DNA from: Myxococcales bacterium UBA1203
GTDB lineage: Bacteria > Myxococcota > Myxococcia > Myxococcales > UBA5297
Reading direction: 5' to 3'
NCBI GenBank assembly: GCA_002309695.1
Contig: DBXV01000012.1
Location: 163,254 to 227,253 of the forward strand
DNA length: 64,000 bases
Shown here: one piece after another, positions 17,837 to 26,351 of the stretch
Layout: each line of letters begins with the position of its first letter
Position numbering within the stretch: position 1 is the stretch's first letter
Position numbers and translations under genes: made by a program
The notes under the pieces: model-generated
The model's database searches: none
The model's input: only the letters and a program-made list of their open reading frames with translations
Told to the model about the DNA's origin: nothing

Positions 17837-18772
17837 TCAGCCGCCGGGGTGAATCAGCTTCGCGTAATCCGCCCAGGCGGCGGGCAGAGGCGCTTCCAGC
17901 TCGACGATGCGCTCCGTTTCGGGATGCCGGAATTCCAGCCGCCAGGCATGCAGGAGATAGCCGCAGTCACCGGGAACTGCCGTGCTGTCGGGCGCTGGAT
18001 GCCCGCCGGGAAGGAACAGCGGGTCTCCGGCCAGCGGATGGCCGATGGAGGCCAGATGAATGCGGATCTGATGCGGCCTTCCCGTGGCGATGCGCACCAG
18101 CACCACGCTCTTCGGCGCGCAGGTGTTTTCGCCGGCGACCGCCAGGCGAATCAGCTCACTTTCGGAAGGACGGCCGTCGGGCTTCGCGGCGTGGACACTC
18201 CCCAGAAGCGGATGCGGCACGGGGCCGATGGGCGTGCGAATCAGCTGCCGCTCGGGCGTGATGCCCTGCGCCACGGCCAGGTAGTGCTTGCGGACGCGCC
18301 TGGACTGCCAGTCGTCCTGAATGGCCCGCCGCGCCGCTTCGGTGAGGGCGAACAGCGTCAGTCCCGTGGTGCCGCGCCCCAGCCGGTGCATGGGAACGGC
18401 CCCGGGGAACTGCTTCCGCACCTGGAAGAGGAGCGTCTGCTCCAGAAATCCTGCGCCGGGCAGAGTCGGCAGTCCGCCGGGCTTGTTCACGGCCGCGAAG
18501 GTGCTGTCCGAGGCAATGACCTCGAAATCCGTGGGCGCCCCGGGCTCATTCCACGGCGGCCGGTGCCACAGAAAAACATCCCCGGCTTTGAGGCGCGTTC
18601 CCGGCGGCAGCGGACGGCCCTTCACATCGGTCAGTTCGCCCGCATCAGCCCGCTTGCGCCAGCAGTCCTCTGAATCATGGGGATAGGCGGCGGCCAGATA
18701 GGTCTCCAGCGCCATGTCCGCGCCGTCGGGGCCGACCCGGGTCGTGTACGTGTAGCCGTGGTTCAGAGGCAT
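17837..18772 (-). CDS. RluA-family pseudouridine synthase-like protein with HRLG in place of HRLD
   Basis: 311 residues from ATG 18772, 19 nt after the stop of the upstream O-antigen-ligase-like gene, so probably co-transcribed. An S4-like N-terminal part (PPGTRLKAGDVFLWH) precedes the catalytic fold (FAAVNKPGGLPTLPG, RPHQIRIHLASIGHPLAGDPLF). The catalytic motif of the family is normally HRLD; here it reads MHRLGRGTTGLTLF, so the nucleophilic Asp position is Gly. I recall HRLGRGTSG-type variants in other organisms, so this may be a distinct subfamily and not a dead copy. Target RNA unknown. Confidence 0.8.
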   Translation of the reverse strand: MPLNHGYTYTTRVGPDGADMALETYLAAAYPHDSEDCWRKRADAGELTDVKGRPLPPGTRLKAGDVFLWHRPPWNEPGAPTDFEVIASDSTFAAVNKPGGLPTLPGAGFLEQTLLFQVRKQFPGAVPMHRLGRGTTGLTLFALTEAARRAIQDDWQSRRVRKHYLAVAQGITPERQLIRTPIGPVPHPLLGSVHAAKPDGRPSESELIRLAVAGENTCAPKSVVLVRIATGRPHQIRIHLASIGHPLAGDPLFLPGGHPAPDSTAVPGDCGYLLHAWRLEFRHPETERIVELEAPLPAAWADYAKLIHPGG

Positions 18773-18791
18773 CTGCGCAGTGGCTCCGGCA

Positions 18792-21524
18792 TCAGTGTCT
18801 GCCCTGGGATGGTTCCGACGACAGCATTCGCAGCAGGGATTCGCTCTGGCGGGATTTCCGGTCCGCAAGGCCGCGCTTTGCCGCTGCCGTCAGCTGCTCC
18901 AGACGCTGCTGTCTGCGGTTTGGAGGTGTGTTCGTCGCGGCAGCTCCGCCGGCACCTGTTTTTTCAGCCAGAATCGCCCGCACCTGTTCCAGCTCCTGCA
19001 TGGCCGCCTCAAAGCGTTCTCCGGAAATGAGCGCGTCGGCCAGCGCCAGCCTCAGGTCCAGATCACCGGGGCGCAGAATGGCCGCTGTTTTCAGAGCATC
19101 GGCGGCCGCGGCGAAGTCCTTCATCCCGCGGGCGGCCAGCGCTTTCAGACGGAGCATGGACACGCGTTCATCGCGGGTCAGAGCGGGCGGCATTTCAGCG
19201 AGCACGGCCCCGGCACCCGGCGCGTCACCCGTCCGCAGTTTCAGCTCTGTCAGCCTCAGGCGAATCGCCGGGATATTTTTCTGGCCGAGCCGGTTTTCCA
19301 GCAGCGCGATGGCCTCCGCCCGCCGCCCCAGAGCTTCCAACGCACGGGAGGTCAGCAGAAGCCCCTGTGCCGGAGCGGAATCCGTGCGCCCCTCCCGGCC
19401 GGTGTCAGTGCCGTTCATCTCGGCTTCGTCGAGCGCCATGGCCGTTTTCAGCAGCCGCTCCATGTCGCCCTGAGATTCCGCCAGAGCGGCGCGCGCCATG
19501 AGCGTCCGCGCATTCCGGCCATGCTGCCGTTCCAGTTCGTCGAGATGCGTTTCCGCCAGCCCGGCGGCACCGGCCCGGCGAAGTGCGTCCACAAAAGCCA
19601 GACCATGCTTCTCGTCGGCTGGAGCGATGCCGGTGATGCGCGCGGCGTCGATTTTCCCTTCGGCAAAGAGCCGGGCCAGGTGCGCGGCGGCCGTTTTCCA
19701 TCCGCGTTCCTGAGCCATGCGCCATTCCGTCGCGGCCTGGAGAAAGTGCCCCAGCTTTTCGAGAGCGGAAGCGGCGGCGGCATGAGGCGCGGGATGCGCC
19801 GGAAACAGCGCCATGGCATTGCCCGCCAGCCGGACCGCAGTCTCGGGCACACCGGCGGCCAGTGCCTTCGAGGCGGCCAGAAGCCTCGGATAGTAATCGA
19901 GGGGATGCCGCGAAACGGCGTCGGCAAAGAGCTGCCGGCTGTCCGGACTGCCCGACTGAATCGCCGTCAGAAGTTTTTCACCGTCGGCCCTCAAGTCGTG
20001 CCGGGCCAGAAGAAACGCACCGGAAGCCGCAGCCGTCACCGCGGGCAGAAGAAGGACCCACGCCCTGAGCGACAGGCGCAGCCCCTGACGGCGGTGGGCC
20101 GTGCCGATGGCCAGAGCCGCGCTCACGGGAACCGCAGTGCCCACGAAGGACAGACTGAAATTGAGGAGGTCATCGAGAAAGACGGCGAACACGGCAATGA
20201 GGGCCGTCCAGCGAAGGGGAGAGGTGCCCGCCCGCCGAAAGCCGATGACCAGCGCGGCGAGGAGCCCCGTCAGCAGAAGGATGCCCGCGGGAATGCCGAA
20301 GCCGGCCAGCCAGTCCGCGATGATGTTTTCCGGATGCGTTGCCGTCCTGCTCCCCAGGAAAGGCGTCTCGGCAAAGCGGAGAAACGCCGGTTCAAAGGCA
20401 TCCTTGCCGACGCCCGTCAGCCAGTGCTCCCGAATCATCGGCAGAGCGCGGAGCGGCAGGGCGATTTTGGACTCGGTGAGGCCCGCCTCGTCGGACAGCG
20501 GAGAGAGCGGCTTCCATTCGGCCAGAAGCCGGTCAGCGGCGAGATAGGCCGAAGCCGCCCCCACAGAGGCGAGCGCGGCGGCCAGCGCGAGCACGGACAG
20601 TCTGGGCCCGGCGGACTCGGTACTTCCGTGATGCGCTTCCGCGCCTTCGCGATTGAGACAGTCCTGTTCGGACAGCTTTCGGAGGGCAGCGGCCGTGAGA
20701 ATTTGACCGGTGATGAAGGCCGCCAGACCCGCCCGCGACAGGCTGAGGACGATGGCTGTCGCCAGAATGAACCAGGCCAGGCTCCAGAAGAGCTGCCGCG
20801 TCCGCGAATCGGCGGCTGCGGCCAGACACGAGGCGAAAAGAGCCCCGACGATGAGGAATGCCGCCAGGTGGTTGGGGTTGCCGAAGGGGGTCAGCAGCGG
20901 CGGCGCGGCCTGCTTGAAGCGAAAGACGCCGAACAGGGCATCCGCACCGGCCAGCGCATGGGCGAATCCGATGAGGGCGATGAGGAGCGCGCTGAGGGAG
21001 ATGGCCCCGGCCAGGCGGGTCCGCTGTTTGGGAAAGACGGCCGTCTGCGACGCAGCGAGAAAGCCCAGAAGGCAGGCCAGAATTGTCAGCAGGGCGCGGG
21101 CAGTGGCCGGGGGGTCCAGCGAGACGGGGCGCCACGCGGGCCACAGGTCCGGCATTCCCAGCGGAGTCAGAGGCGTCAGCGCCTGTTCCAGAGCCCGCGC
21201 ATTGGCAGGCGCGAAAACCTTCAGCAGCACCGGAGGCATCGGCACGAGCTGGAGAGAGGCCGCGATGGCGGCGGCCAGGAGCGCCAGTGCCGCCGGAAAA
21301 ATCCGCACGGCGCGCTCGGGCGCATGCCGGGACAGGGCGAGGAGCGTCAGCGCCGCAAGAAAGAGACCTGCCGCAGCCGCTGCCGACCAGAGAGGCGCGC
21401 CGCCCAGGGCGAACGGGCAGAGGAAGACGCCGGCAGCGACGCAGAAAGCGCCCGATTGTTCCAGGACTTCCCGGCGTGAAGTGCCGTGCGGCAGAGAGCG
21501 CGGGAGATGCCTGAGAAATCGCAT
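18792..21524 (-). CDS. O-antigen ligase/polymerase-type membrane protein with TPR C-terminus
   Basis: 910 residues. The N-terminal 420 residues hold about 12 hydrophobic helices with Wzy/WaaL-like features, including a large periplasmic loop with LPMIREHWLTGVGKDAFE and LADWLAGFGIPAGILLLTGL-type segments. The C-terminal 450 residues are soluble TPR-like helices (ALEALGRRAEAIALLENRLG, DLRLALADALISGERFEAAM). Wzy_C-TPR proteins join or polymerise surface glycans. ATG 21524 starts at MRFLRHLPRS. Only 27 nt separate it from a strong terminator hairpin, and the candidate promoter lies upstream of that hairpin, so attenuation is plausible. Confidence 0.8.
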   Translation of the reverse strand: MRFLRHLPRSLPHGTSRREVLEQSGAFCVAAGVFLCPFALGGAPLWSAAAAAGLFLAALTLLALSRHAPERAVRIFPAALALLAAAIAASLQLVPMPPVLLKVFAPANARALEQALTPLTPLGMPDLWPAWRPVSLDPPATARALLTILACLLGFLAASQTAVFPKQRTRLAGAISLSALLIALIGFAHALAGADALFGVFRFKQAAPPLLTPFGNPNHLAAFLIVGALFASCLAAAADSRTRQLFWSLAWFILATAIVLSLSRAGLAAFITGQILTAAALRKLSEQDCLNREGAEAHHGSTESAGPRLSVLALAAALASVGAASAYLAADRLLAEWKPLSPLSDEAGLTESKIALPLRALPMIREHWLTGVGKDAFEPAFLRFAETPFLGSRTATHPENIIADWLAGFGIPAGILLLTGLLAALVIGFRRAGTSPLRWTALIAVFAVFLDDLLNFSLSFVGTAVPVSAALAIGTAHRRQGLRLSLRAWVLLLPAVTAAASGAFLLARHDLRADGEKLLTAIQSGSPDSRQLFADAVSRHPLDYYPRLLAASKALAAGVPETAVRLAGNAMALFPAHPAPHAAAASALEKLGHFLQAATEWRMAQERGWKTAAAHLARLFAEGKIDAARITGIAPADEKHGLAFVDALRRAGAAGLAETHLDELERQHGRNARTLMARAALAESQGDMERLLKTAMALDEAEMNGTDTGREGRTDSAPAQGLLLTSRALEALGRRAEAIALLENRLGQKNIPAIRLRLTELKLRTGDAPGAGAVLAEMPPALTRDERVSMLRLKALAARGMKDFAAAADALKTAAILRPGDLDLRLALADALISGERFEAAMQELEQVRAILAEKTGAGGAAATNTPPNRRQQRLEQLTAAAKRGLADRKSRQSESLLRMLSSEPSQGRH

Positions 21525-21551
21525 CGAGGCGGTGCCCTTTCCATTCAGAAC

Positions 21552-21600
21552 AAAAAAAAGAGGCCCGGCGGGGAAAGGAGAGAAAAACCCGCCGGGCCTC
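21552..21600 (-). terminator. Strong intrinsic terminator / leader attenuator
   Basis: A perfect 13-bp GC stem, GAGGCCCGGCGGG (21560-21572) and CCCGCCGGGCCTC (21588-21600), followed on the reverse strand by T8 (21559-21552). It lies 160 nt past the cysE stop and 27 nt before the ligase-like ATG, so it may end cysE mRNA, attenuate the downstream gene, or both. Confidence 0.85.
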
Positions 21601-21645
21601 AAACGGACCCTCAGGGGGGAGATAAGGGCCCGAAAACTTGTTTTG

Positions 21646-21694
21646 TCCGTCTCAAGACGGGCGACCTTATGGCCTTTTGAGGGCGGAGAGTCAA
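21646..21694 (-). promoter_or_regulatory. Candidate promoter and first leader hairpin of the O-antigen-ligase-like gene
   Basis: Reverse strand: TTGACT (21694-21689), 17-bp spacer, CATAAG (21671-21666), then a 6-bp hairpin CCGTCT/AGACGG at 21647-21660. The terminator follows before the gene. The promoter would lie inside the cysE-to-ligase gap, which places the terminator in the ligase gene's own leader. Confidence 0.45.
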
Positions 21695-21760
21695 GGAAAT
21701 TTTGGGCGCAAAACAGGTAAATTTGTATCCGGCCTTGTCCGGAAAACTGCCGCTGACAGC

Positions 21761-22711
21761 CTATTTTTTCCGGTCGTCCGGGACGGGCGTGAAGACCTCT
21801 CCCGAGGACGGCGTGCTCAGTTTTGACTGAGTGACGACGCTGTTTTCCGGGACGCTGTGGGTCAGCCAGACGTTGCCGCCGATGGCGGAGTTGCGGCCGA
21901 TGGTGATGCGGCCGAGCAGCGTGGCGTTGGAATAGATGACGACGCCCTCTTCCAGAACCGGATGCCGGGGGATGCCTTTGATGGGATTGCCGTTTTCATC
22001 CAGCGGGAAGCTGCGGGCGCCCAGAGTGACGCCCTGATAGATGCGGACGCGCTCGCCGATGACGCAGGTCTCGCCGATGACCACGCCGGTCCCGTGATCG
22101 ATGAAGAAGGCGCCGCCGATTTCCGCGCCCGGATGAATGTCAATGCCGGTCAGACTGTGGGCGTGCTCGGTGATGATTCGGGGCAGATAGGGAACGCCCA
22201 GCTTCAGAAGTTCGTGGGCCAGCCGGTAGTTGGTGATGGCGAAGATGCCCGGATACGAGAAGAGAACCTCGGCGGGACTGCACGCGGCGGGGTCACCTTC
22301 GTAGGCGGCGCAGACATCGGTGAGGAGCGTTTCGCGGACGGCGGGCAGGCGGCTCAGAAAGTCCCGGGTGATGCCGCGGGCGCGCTCGGCGCATTTGGAA
22401 CAGGAAGCATCCGTGGGCGAAGAGCAGGCAGCACACAGACCGCGGCGAATCTGCTCCGACAGCCCGTGGAACACGTGCTCCATGGCCGCGCCGATGGCGT
22501 AGGTCAGGTTGTCAACCGAGACCTCAGAGGCGCCGAAGTAACCGGGGAAGAGAATCCCGCGCAGGACTTCCACCAGCTCAATGAGCTGTGTCCGCGAAGG
22601 AAGTTCGCGGCGGATGCCGGGCTTCAGGTTCAGCGCTTTGTGAATTGAGGTGTCGCTGGCGAGTTCATCGACGATGGACCGCAGGGAATTGTTTTTTGCG
22701 TTGTCGTTCAT
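21761..22711 (-). CDS. cysE: Serine O-acetyltransferase
   Basis: 316 residues, cytoplasmic. Makes O-acetylserine for cysteine synthesis. The C-terminal left-handed beta-helix carries the family signatures HAHSLTGIDIHPGAEIGGAF, IDHGTGVVIGETCVIG and YQGVTLGARSF, with catalytic His/Asp residues in the first two blocks. The N-terminal 150 residues are alpha-helical and longer than in the short CysE forms, and contain a cluster of cysteines (LCAACSSPTDASCSKCAE) that could bind a metal or act in redox sensing. The next gene upstream on the same strand ends 52 nt away. Confidence 0.92.
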   Translation of the reverse strand: MNDNAKNNSLRSIVDELASDTSIHKALNLKPGIRRELPSRTQLIELVEVLRGILFPGYFGASEVSVDNLTYAIGAAMEHVFHGLSEQIRRGLCAACSSPTDASCSKCAERARGITRDFLSRLPAVRETLLTDVCAAYEGDPAACSPAEVLFSYPGIFAITNYRLAHELLKLGVPYLPRIITEHAHSLTGIDIHPGAEIGGAFFIDHGTGVVIGETCVIGERVRIYQGVTLGARSFPLDENGNPIKGIPRHPVLEEGVVIYSNATLLGRITIGRNSAIGGNVWLTHSVPENSVVTQSKLSTPSSGEVFTPVPDDRKK

Positions 22712-22762
22712 GGCCGTGACGCGGGTGTGCCGTTTGGTCGGCGCACGGGAAGAAAGAAGCTG

Positions 22763-23920
22763 TCAGCCCAGAAGGCCGTCGCCGAAGACGACCCTCTCGA
22801 TAGGGAATGCCGCGTGAAGTGTGTTGAGGCGCTCCACGAGGTCATCGATGGCTGACTGGAAGCCGAGGCCCAGGTCCAGGTCGAAGCGGACGCCGCGGCT
22901 GCCGATGAGCACCGGCCGGGACATGGAATGAAAGAATCCGCGGCCGCTGCCGTCGGAGAAGCCGCCGGTGAAGCCCTTGCGGAACCACTCGGAAATGACG
23001 GGGAGCGCGATCTGAGCCGCATCCGCGCTGTCCGCCTTCTCGAAGCGAATGCGGATGTGCATGTCGTTCCAGGCTGTCCGCGTGCAGACGAGAACCGGAA
23101 AGGCGGCGCCGATGGCCGCGGGAACGGTGAACAGCGCGTCGCGGGCCTGAGGCGTGTTCCCGGGAAATCCATAGATGGGACCGCTGAGCAGCTCCCGCGC
23201 TTCTCCTGACGGCGTGACGGCGTCGGCGCGCCTGAGAGCAAAGACATCTTCGGCCGTCGTGCTGGTGACCGCTTCCGGACGCGCACCGGGCGGCAGTGCG
23301 GCGAGGGCCCGGTCAAACGCCATGGCGGCAGCTTCGCGCGTGGCGACAAGAAGAAGGCGCCCGTCCACGCCGTCCGCGCTGTCGATGGCTTTGCGGAATT
23401 TGCGGACGAGCCCGATGGACGCCTTTTCCGAAAGGATGCTGACGGCCGCCCGGCAATACTCGGCCGCTGTGTCGGAGGCGCCTTTCAGGTCGCCCGAGCG
23501 CGCCTTGAGACCGGCCAGCTGGATGAGGGCCGAGGCCATGTCCGGCGAGCGGCGAAAGGCCTGCCGAAGCGCCTTTTCTGCGCTGGCCGTGTCCTCGCGG
23601 AGCTCGTGGATTTCGGCCAGAGAGAGCCAGGCGGGCAGGAGCAGCGGGTCAGGCGGCCCTTCGCGGGCGCTCAGAAGCTCAATGCCCCGTTCGAGATGAA
23701 CCGCGGCCGGCTCAAGCTCATCCAGCGCGCGCTCCGCGGAACCCAGGTTAATCCATCCCTCGGCCAGCCCTGGATTGACGCGGCAGATGCGCTCCAGCGC
23801 GGTTTTGGCCGCGGCCATGTCGCCCGAGTGAAGGCTTTCACCCACGGCCTGCCAATCGTCTGCACCGGCCTCGTCCTCGATGCTGTCGGTCACTGCGGGA
23901 TTCCTTTCCTGCGGAGCCAT
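22763..23920 (-). CDS. TPR-containing protein of unknown function
   Basis: 385 residues from ATG 23920 (GAGG 4-7 nt upstream). Residues 15-170 hold about four TPR-like helical pairs (LAEGWINLGSAERALDELEP, SAEKALRQAFRRSPDMASAL). The C-terminal half has no family I recognise; it includes GFPGNTPQARDALFTVPAAI and a stretch FSDGSGRGFFHSMSRPVLIG. No signal peptide. It is divergent from engB and precedes cysE on the same strand, possibly in one transcript. Confidence 0.7.
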   Translation of the reverse strand: MAPQERNPAVTDSIEDEAGADDWQAVGESLHSGDMAAAKTALERICRVNPGLAEGWINLGSAERALDELEPAAVHLERGIELLSAREGPPDPLLLPAWLSLAEIHELREDTASAEKALRQAFRRSPDMASALIQLAGLKARSGDLKGASDTAAEYCRAAVSILSEKASIGLVRKFRKAIDSADGVDGRLLLVATREAAAMAFDRALAALPPGARPEAVTSTTAEDVFALRRADAVTPSGEARELLSGPIYGFPGNTPQARDALFTVPAAIGAAFPVLVCTRTAWNDMHIRIRFEKADSADAAQIALPVISEWFRKGFTGGFSDGSGRGFFHSMSRPVLIGSRGVRFDLDLGLGFQSAIDDLVERLNTLHAAFPIERVVFGDGLLG

Positions 23921-24060
23921 CGCCTCAGCTGAGAGGTGTCGATGGCGAAAAACGCGGCGCCAAAACGCCGTCTGCCGTCTGCCTTCAAGGAAAATCTGGG
24001 ACGGCGGCAGAGGGAGGCGTGCGGCGTGAAGAAAAGGGCTTTCCCGGCGGCGCAAAGGCC

Positions 24061-24096
24061 TTGACGTCAGAGTGGAGTTGGCCCGCTAGGCGCCCC
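24061..24096 (+). promoter_or_regulatory. Candidate promoter of engB-tilS
   Basis: TTGACG (24061-24066), 18-bp spacer, GCTAGG (24085-24090), CGCCCC. Predicted transcription start about 20 nt before ATG 24119. One of the clearest members of the shared TTG/TAGG-CGCSC layout. Confidence 0.5.
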
Positions 24097-24118
24097 GGAC
24101 AAACTTCCGGGAAGCGAC

Positions 24119-24721
24119 ATGAAAATTTTCTCCGCCGAATTCATCAAAAGCGCCGCCTCGCCCGAGGGCTATCCCGACACAGGCCTCATCGAGATTGCCT
24201 TTGCCGGCAGGTCCAACGTGGGCAAGAGCTCGCTCATCAACGCGCTGTGCCGCCGCAAAAAGCTGGTGCGCGTCTCCAACACGCCGGGCCGGACGCGCCT
24301 GCTGAATTTCTTCGACGTGACCTTCGGGGAACAGGAGACGCGGCGGCATGTGTGCTTCTGCGACCTCCCCGGCTACGGCTTCGCCAAAGTCAGCAAGACG
24401 GAGCGGGAGAGCTGGCGTCGGATGATTGAGAGCTACGTCACCGAGCGGAAGACGCTGGCCGCAGTCGTCTGCATCGTGGACGGCGAAATTGGCCCCACCG
24501 ACGCGGACATCCAGGTGATTGGCTGGCTCAGGTCCATCGGCCGCCTGCCCATCGTTGTTGCCACCAAGATGGACCGGCTTCCCAAGCACAAGCGCATCCC
24601 TGCCGTGAACGCCATTGACCGCAGCCTGGATCTGCCCCCGCGCAGCACGCTGGGTGTTTCCTCCATCGACGGCATGAACCTGGACCTTCTGTGGACGCGG
24701 CTGGCCGGGCTGAAACTGTGA
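24119..24721 (+). CDS. engB: Ribosome biogenesis GTPase EngB/YsxC
   Basis: 200 residues, the usual length. TRAFAC-class GTPase needed for late assembly of the 50S subunit. G1 GRSNVGKSSLIN, G2 region NTPGRTRLLNFF, G3 DLPGYGFAKV, G4 TKMDRLPKHK and G5 VSSIDG are all present in order. The gene ends in GTGA, where its TGA overlaps the GTG start of tilS, so the two are translationally coupled. Confidence 0.95.
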   Translation: MKIFSAEFIKSAASPEGYPDTGLIEIAFAGRSNVGKSSLINALCRRKKLVRVSNTPGRTRLLNFFDVTFGEQETRRHVCFCDLPGYGFAKVSKTERESWRRMIESYVTERKTLAAVVCIVDGEIGPTDADIQVIGWLRSIGRLPIVVATKMDRLPKHKRIPAVNAIDRSLDLPPRSTLGVSSIDGMNLDLLWTRLAGLKL

Positions 24722-26199
24722 GAGGCGCTTCTGCCGGGCCGTCGTCTGCTCATTTTCTCAGGCTCCTCAGAGCGGGCATCGGGCGGCTCGAACTTTCCGG
24801 CCAGCGCATTCTCGCCGCCTGCTCCGGCGGTCCCGATTCGCTGGCGCTCCTCATCGGGCTCGCCTGGCTTGGCCGTGAATGCGGGCTGGAGGTGCGGTGC
24901 GGCACTGTCGATCACGGTCTGCGGGAAGGCTCTGGCAGGGACGCTCTCTATGTCCGGCGCATCGCGGGGGCACTCGGCGTTCCCTGTGAATTCCGCAAAC
25001 TCACGCTGAATCTGCGCGGCGGCATGGGCGGCGTGGAGGCTCAGGCCCGGGAGGCCCGCTACGCGGCGCTTCACGAGATGGCCGCTGAGACCGGGTGCAG
25101 CGTCATCGCCACGGCACACACGCTCAACGATCAGGCGGAGACGCTTCTGATGCGGCTGGGTTCCGGGACGGGGCTTCTGGGCGCGCGCGGCATTCTTCGG
25201 AAGTCAGGCATCGTCGTTCGTCCCATGCTGGAGATTTCGCGGCAGGACGTTCTGAATTTTCTGAGCGAACAGAGGCTGCGCGGGCGCACTGACCCCACCA
25301 ACGCGAGCGGCATGTTTGCGAGGAACCGCGTCCGGCAGACGGTTCTTCCCGCGCTTGAAGAGGCGCTCGGCCCCGGGACGCTGGCCGCTCTTGGCCGCTT
25401 TTGTGACATCGCCGCCGGCGATTCCGAGTGTCTCGAAGCGATGGCTGCCGCGGCCGGGAAAGAGCTGTTCGGCTCCCGGCCCGCGCCGGAAGGGCTTCTC
25501 GATGCGGACGCTCCCTGGATTCGGGACGCTGCGGCGCTTCTGAAACTCGATGCCGCGATTCGCTTTCGCGTTCTGAGAGACGGCGTTCAGCAGCTGGGGG
25601 GGCGCTTCGGCATGGAGCTGTTTCAGCGGATGGAGGCGTCTCTTCGGCAGCGCGGCCCCCGGCGTGTTCAGGCGGAAGGCGGCGTGGAGATTCTCTTTCG
25701 CTACGGGCAGGTCCTGATGCGGCGGCAGCGCGTTCACAGCACGCCCGCGGTCACGGTTCCGCCGCTGACGCTGGAAATTCCGGAGCCGGGCGGGACGTGG
25801 AGCGCCGTCTGGCAGGGGATGCACGTCCGCATTCGTCATCTTTTGCCCGGCGAATCGGCGGGAAACGGTGCGGTGGGCATCGACGTTTCGGACCTTGAGC
25901 GTGCCGCGGCGGGCGGGCTGCTGCGTCTGCCTCTCGTGATGCGCTTCCGGCGCGCGGGCGATGTCTTCCGGCCGGGCGGCGTGGGCACGAAGAAGCTCAA
26001 GGAATTTCTCATCGACGCGCGGATTCCCGCTGAGGCGCGCGGCCGCATTCCCCTGCTGACGGACAGCGCCTCGGAGGTTCTGTACGTGATTGGCCGCCGC
26101 GAGAGCTCGTGGCTGAGGCGGCGGGCCGGCGTTCAGGGCGGGCTGGAGATTGCCTTTGTGCCCGGTGACGCGATTGAAAAAGGACAGGCGGGCGGCTAG
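24718..26199 (+). CDS. tilS: tRNA(Ile)-lysidine synthase
   Basis: 493 residues. Converts C34 to lysidine in the CAU anticodon of minor tRNA-Ile, so that it reads AUA. The N-terminal PP-loop ATPase has ACSGGPDSLALLIG, the TVDHGLREGSGRDA segment and TAHTLNDQAETLLMRLGSGT. The central and C-terminal TilS domains include the typical RFRRAGDVFRPGG and GTKKLKEFLIDARIP. GTG 24718 overlaps the engB stop by four bases; the frame is open nine codons earlier but that GTG has no better signal. Ends with TAG. Confidence 0.93.
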   Translation: MRGASAGPSSAHFLRLLRAGIGRLELSGQRILAACSGGPDSLALLIGLAWLGRECGLEVRCGTVDHGLREGSGRDALYVRRIAGALGVPCEFRKLTLNLRGGMGGVEAQAREARYAALHEMAAETGCSVIATAHTLNDQAETLLMRLGSGTGLLGARGILRKSGIVVRPMLEISRQDVLNFLSEQRLRGRTDPTNASGMFARNRVRQTVLPALEEALGPGTLAALGRFCDIAAGDSECLEAMAAAAGKELFGSRPAPEGLLDADAPWIRDAAALLKLDAAIRFRVLRDGVQQLGGRFGMELFQRMEASLRQRGPRRVQAEGGVEILFRYGQVLMRRQRVHSTPAVTVPPLTLEIPEPGGTWSAVWQGMHVRIRHLLPGESAGNGAVGIDVSDLERAAAGGLLRLPLVMRFRRAGDVFRPGGVGTKKLKEFLIDARIPAEARGRIPLLTDSASEVLYVIGRRESSWLRRRAGVQGGLEIAFVPGDAIEKGQAGG

Positions 26200-26210
26200 G
26201 CACGCGCGCC
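26174..26210 (+). promoter_or_regulatory. Candidate rluB promoter inside the end of tilS
   Basis: TTGAAA (26174-26179), 15-bp spacer, GCTAGG (26195-26200) that includes the tilS TAG stop, then CACGCGCGCC. It gives a leader of about 145 nt before ATG 26352. Confidence 0.35.
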
Positions 26211-26351
26211 TCGAAGCCGGGGGCAGCTTTCTTCCTGCGCCTTGTGAGGATGCGGGAGGTCACTTTCCGGCCGCTGGCCCCGCCGCTCGCTTCTTTGGTG
26301 CGGTGCAGGCGCGCCGCTCTCAGTCCCCGGCGGCTGTTTCAGGAGTTTTTC

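Noticed and set aside
18780..21479. 899-codon open frame opposite the O-antigen-ligase-like gene
   Set aside because: Arg/Gly/Gln-rich composition without domains; a shadow of high GC third positions on the reverse strand.
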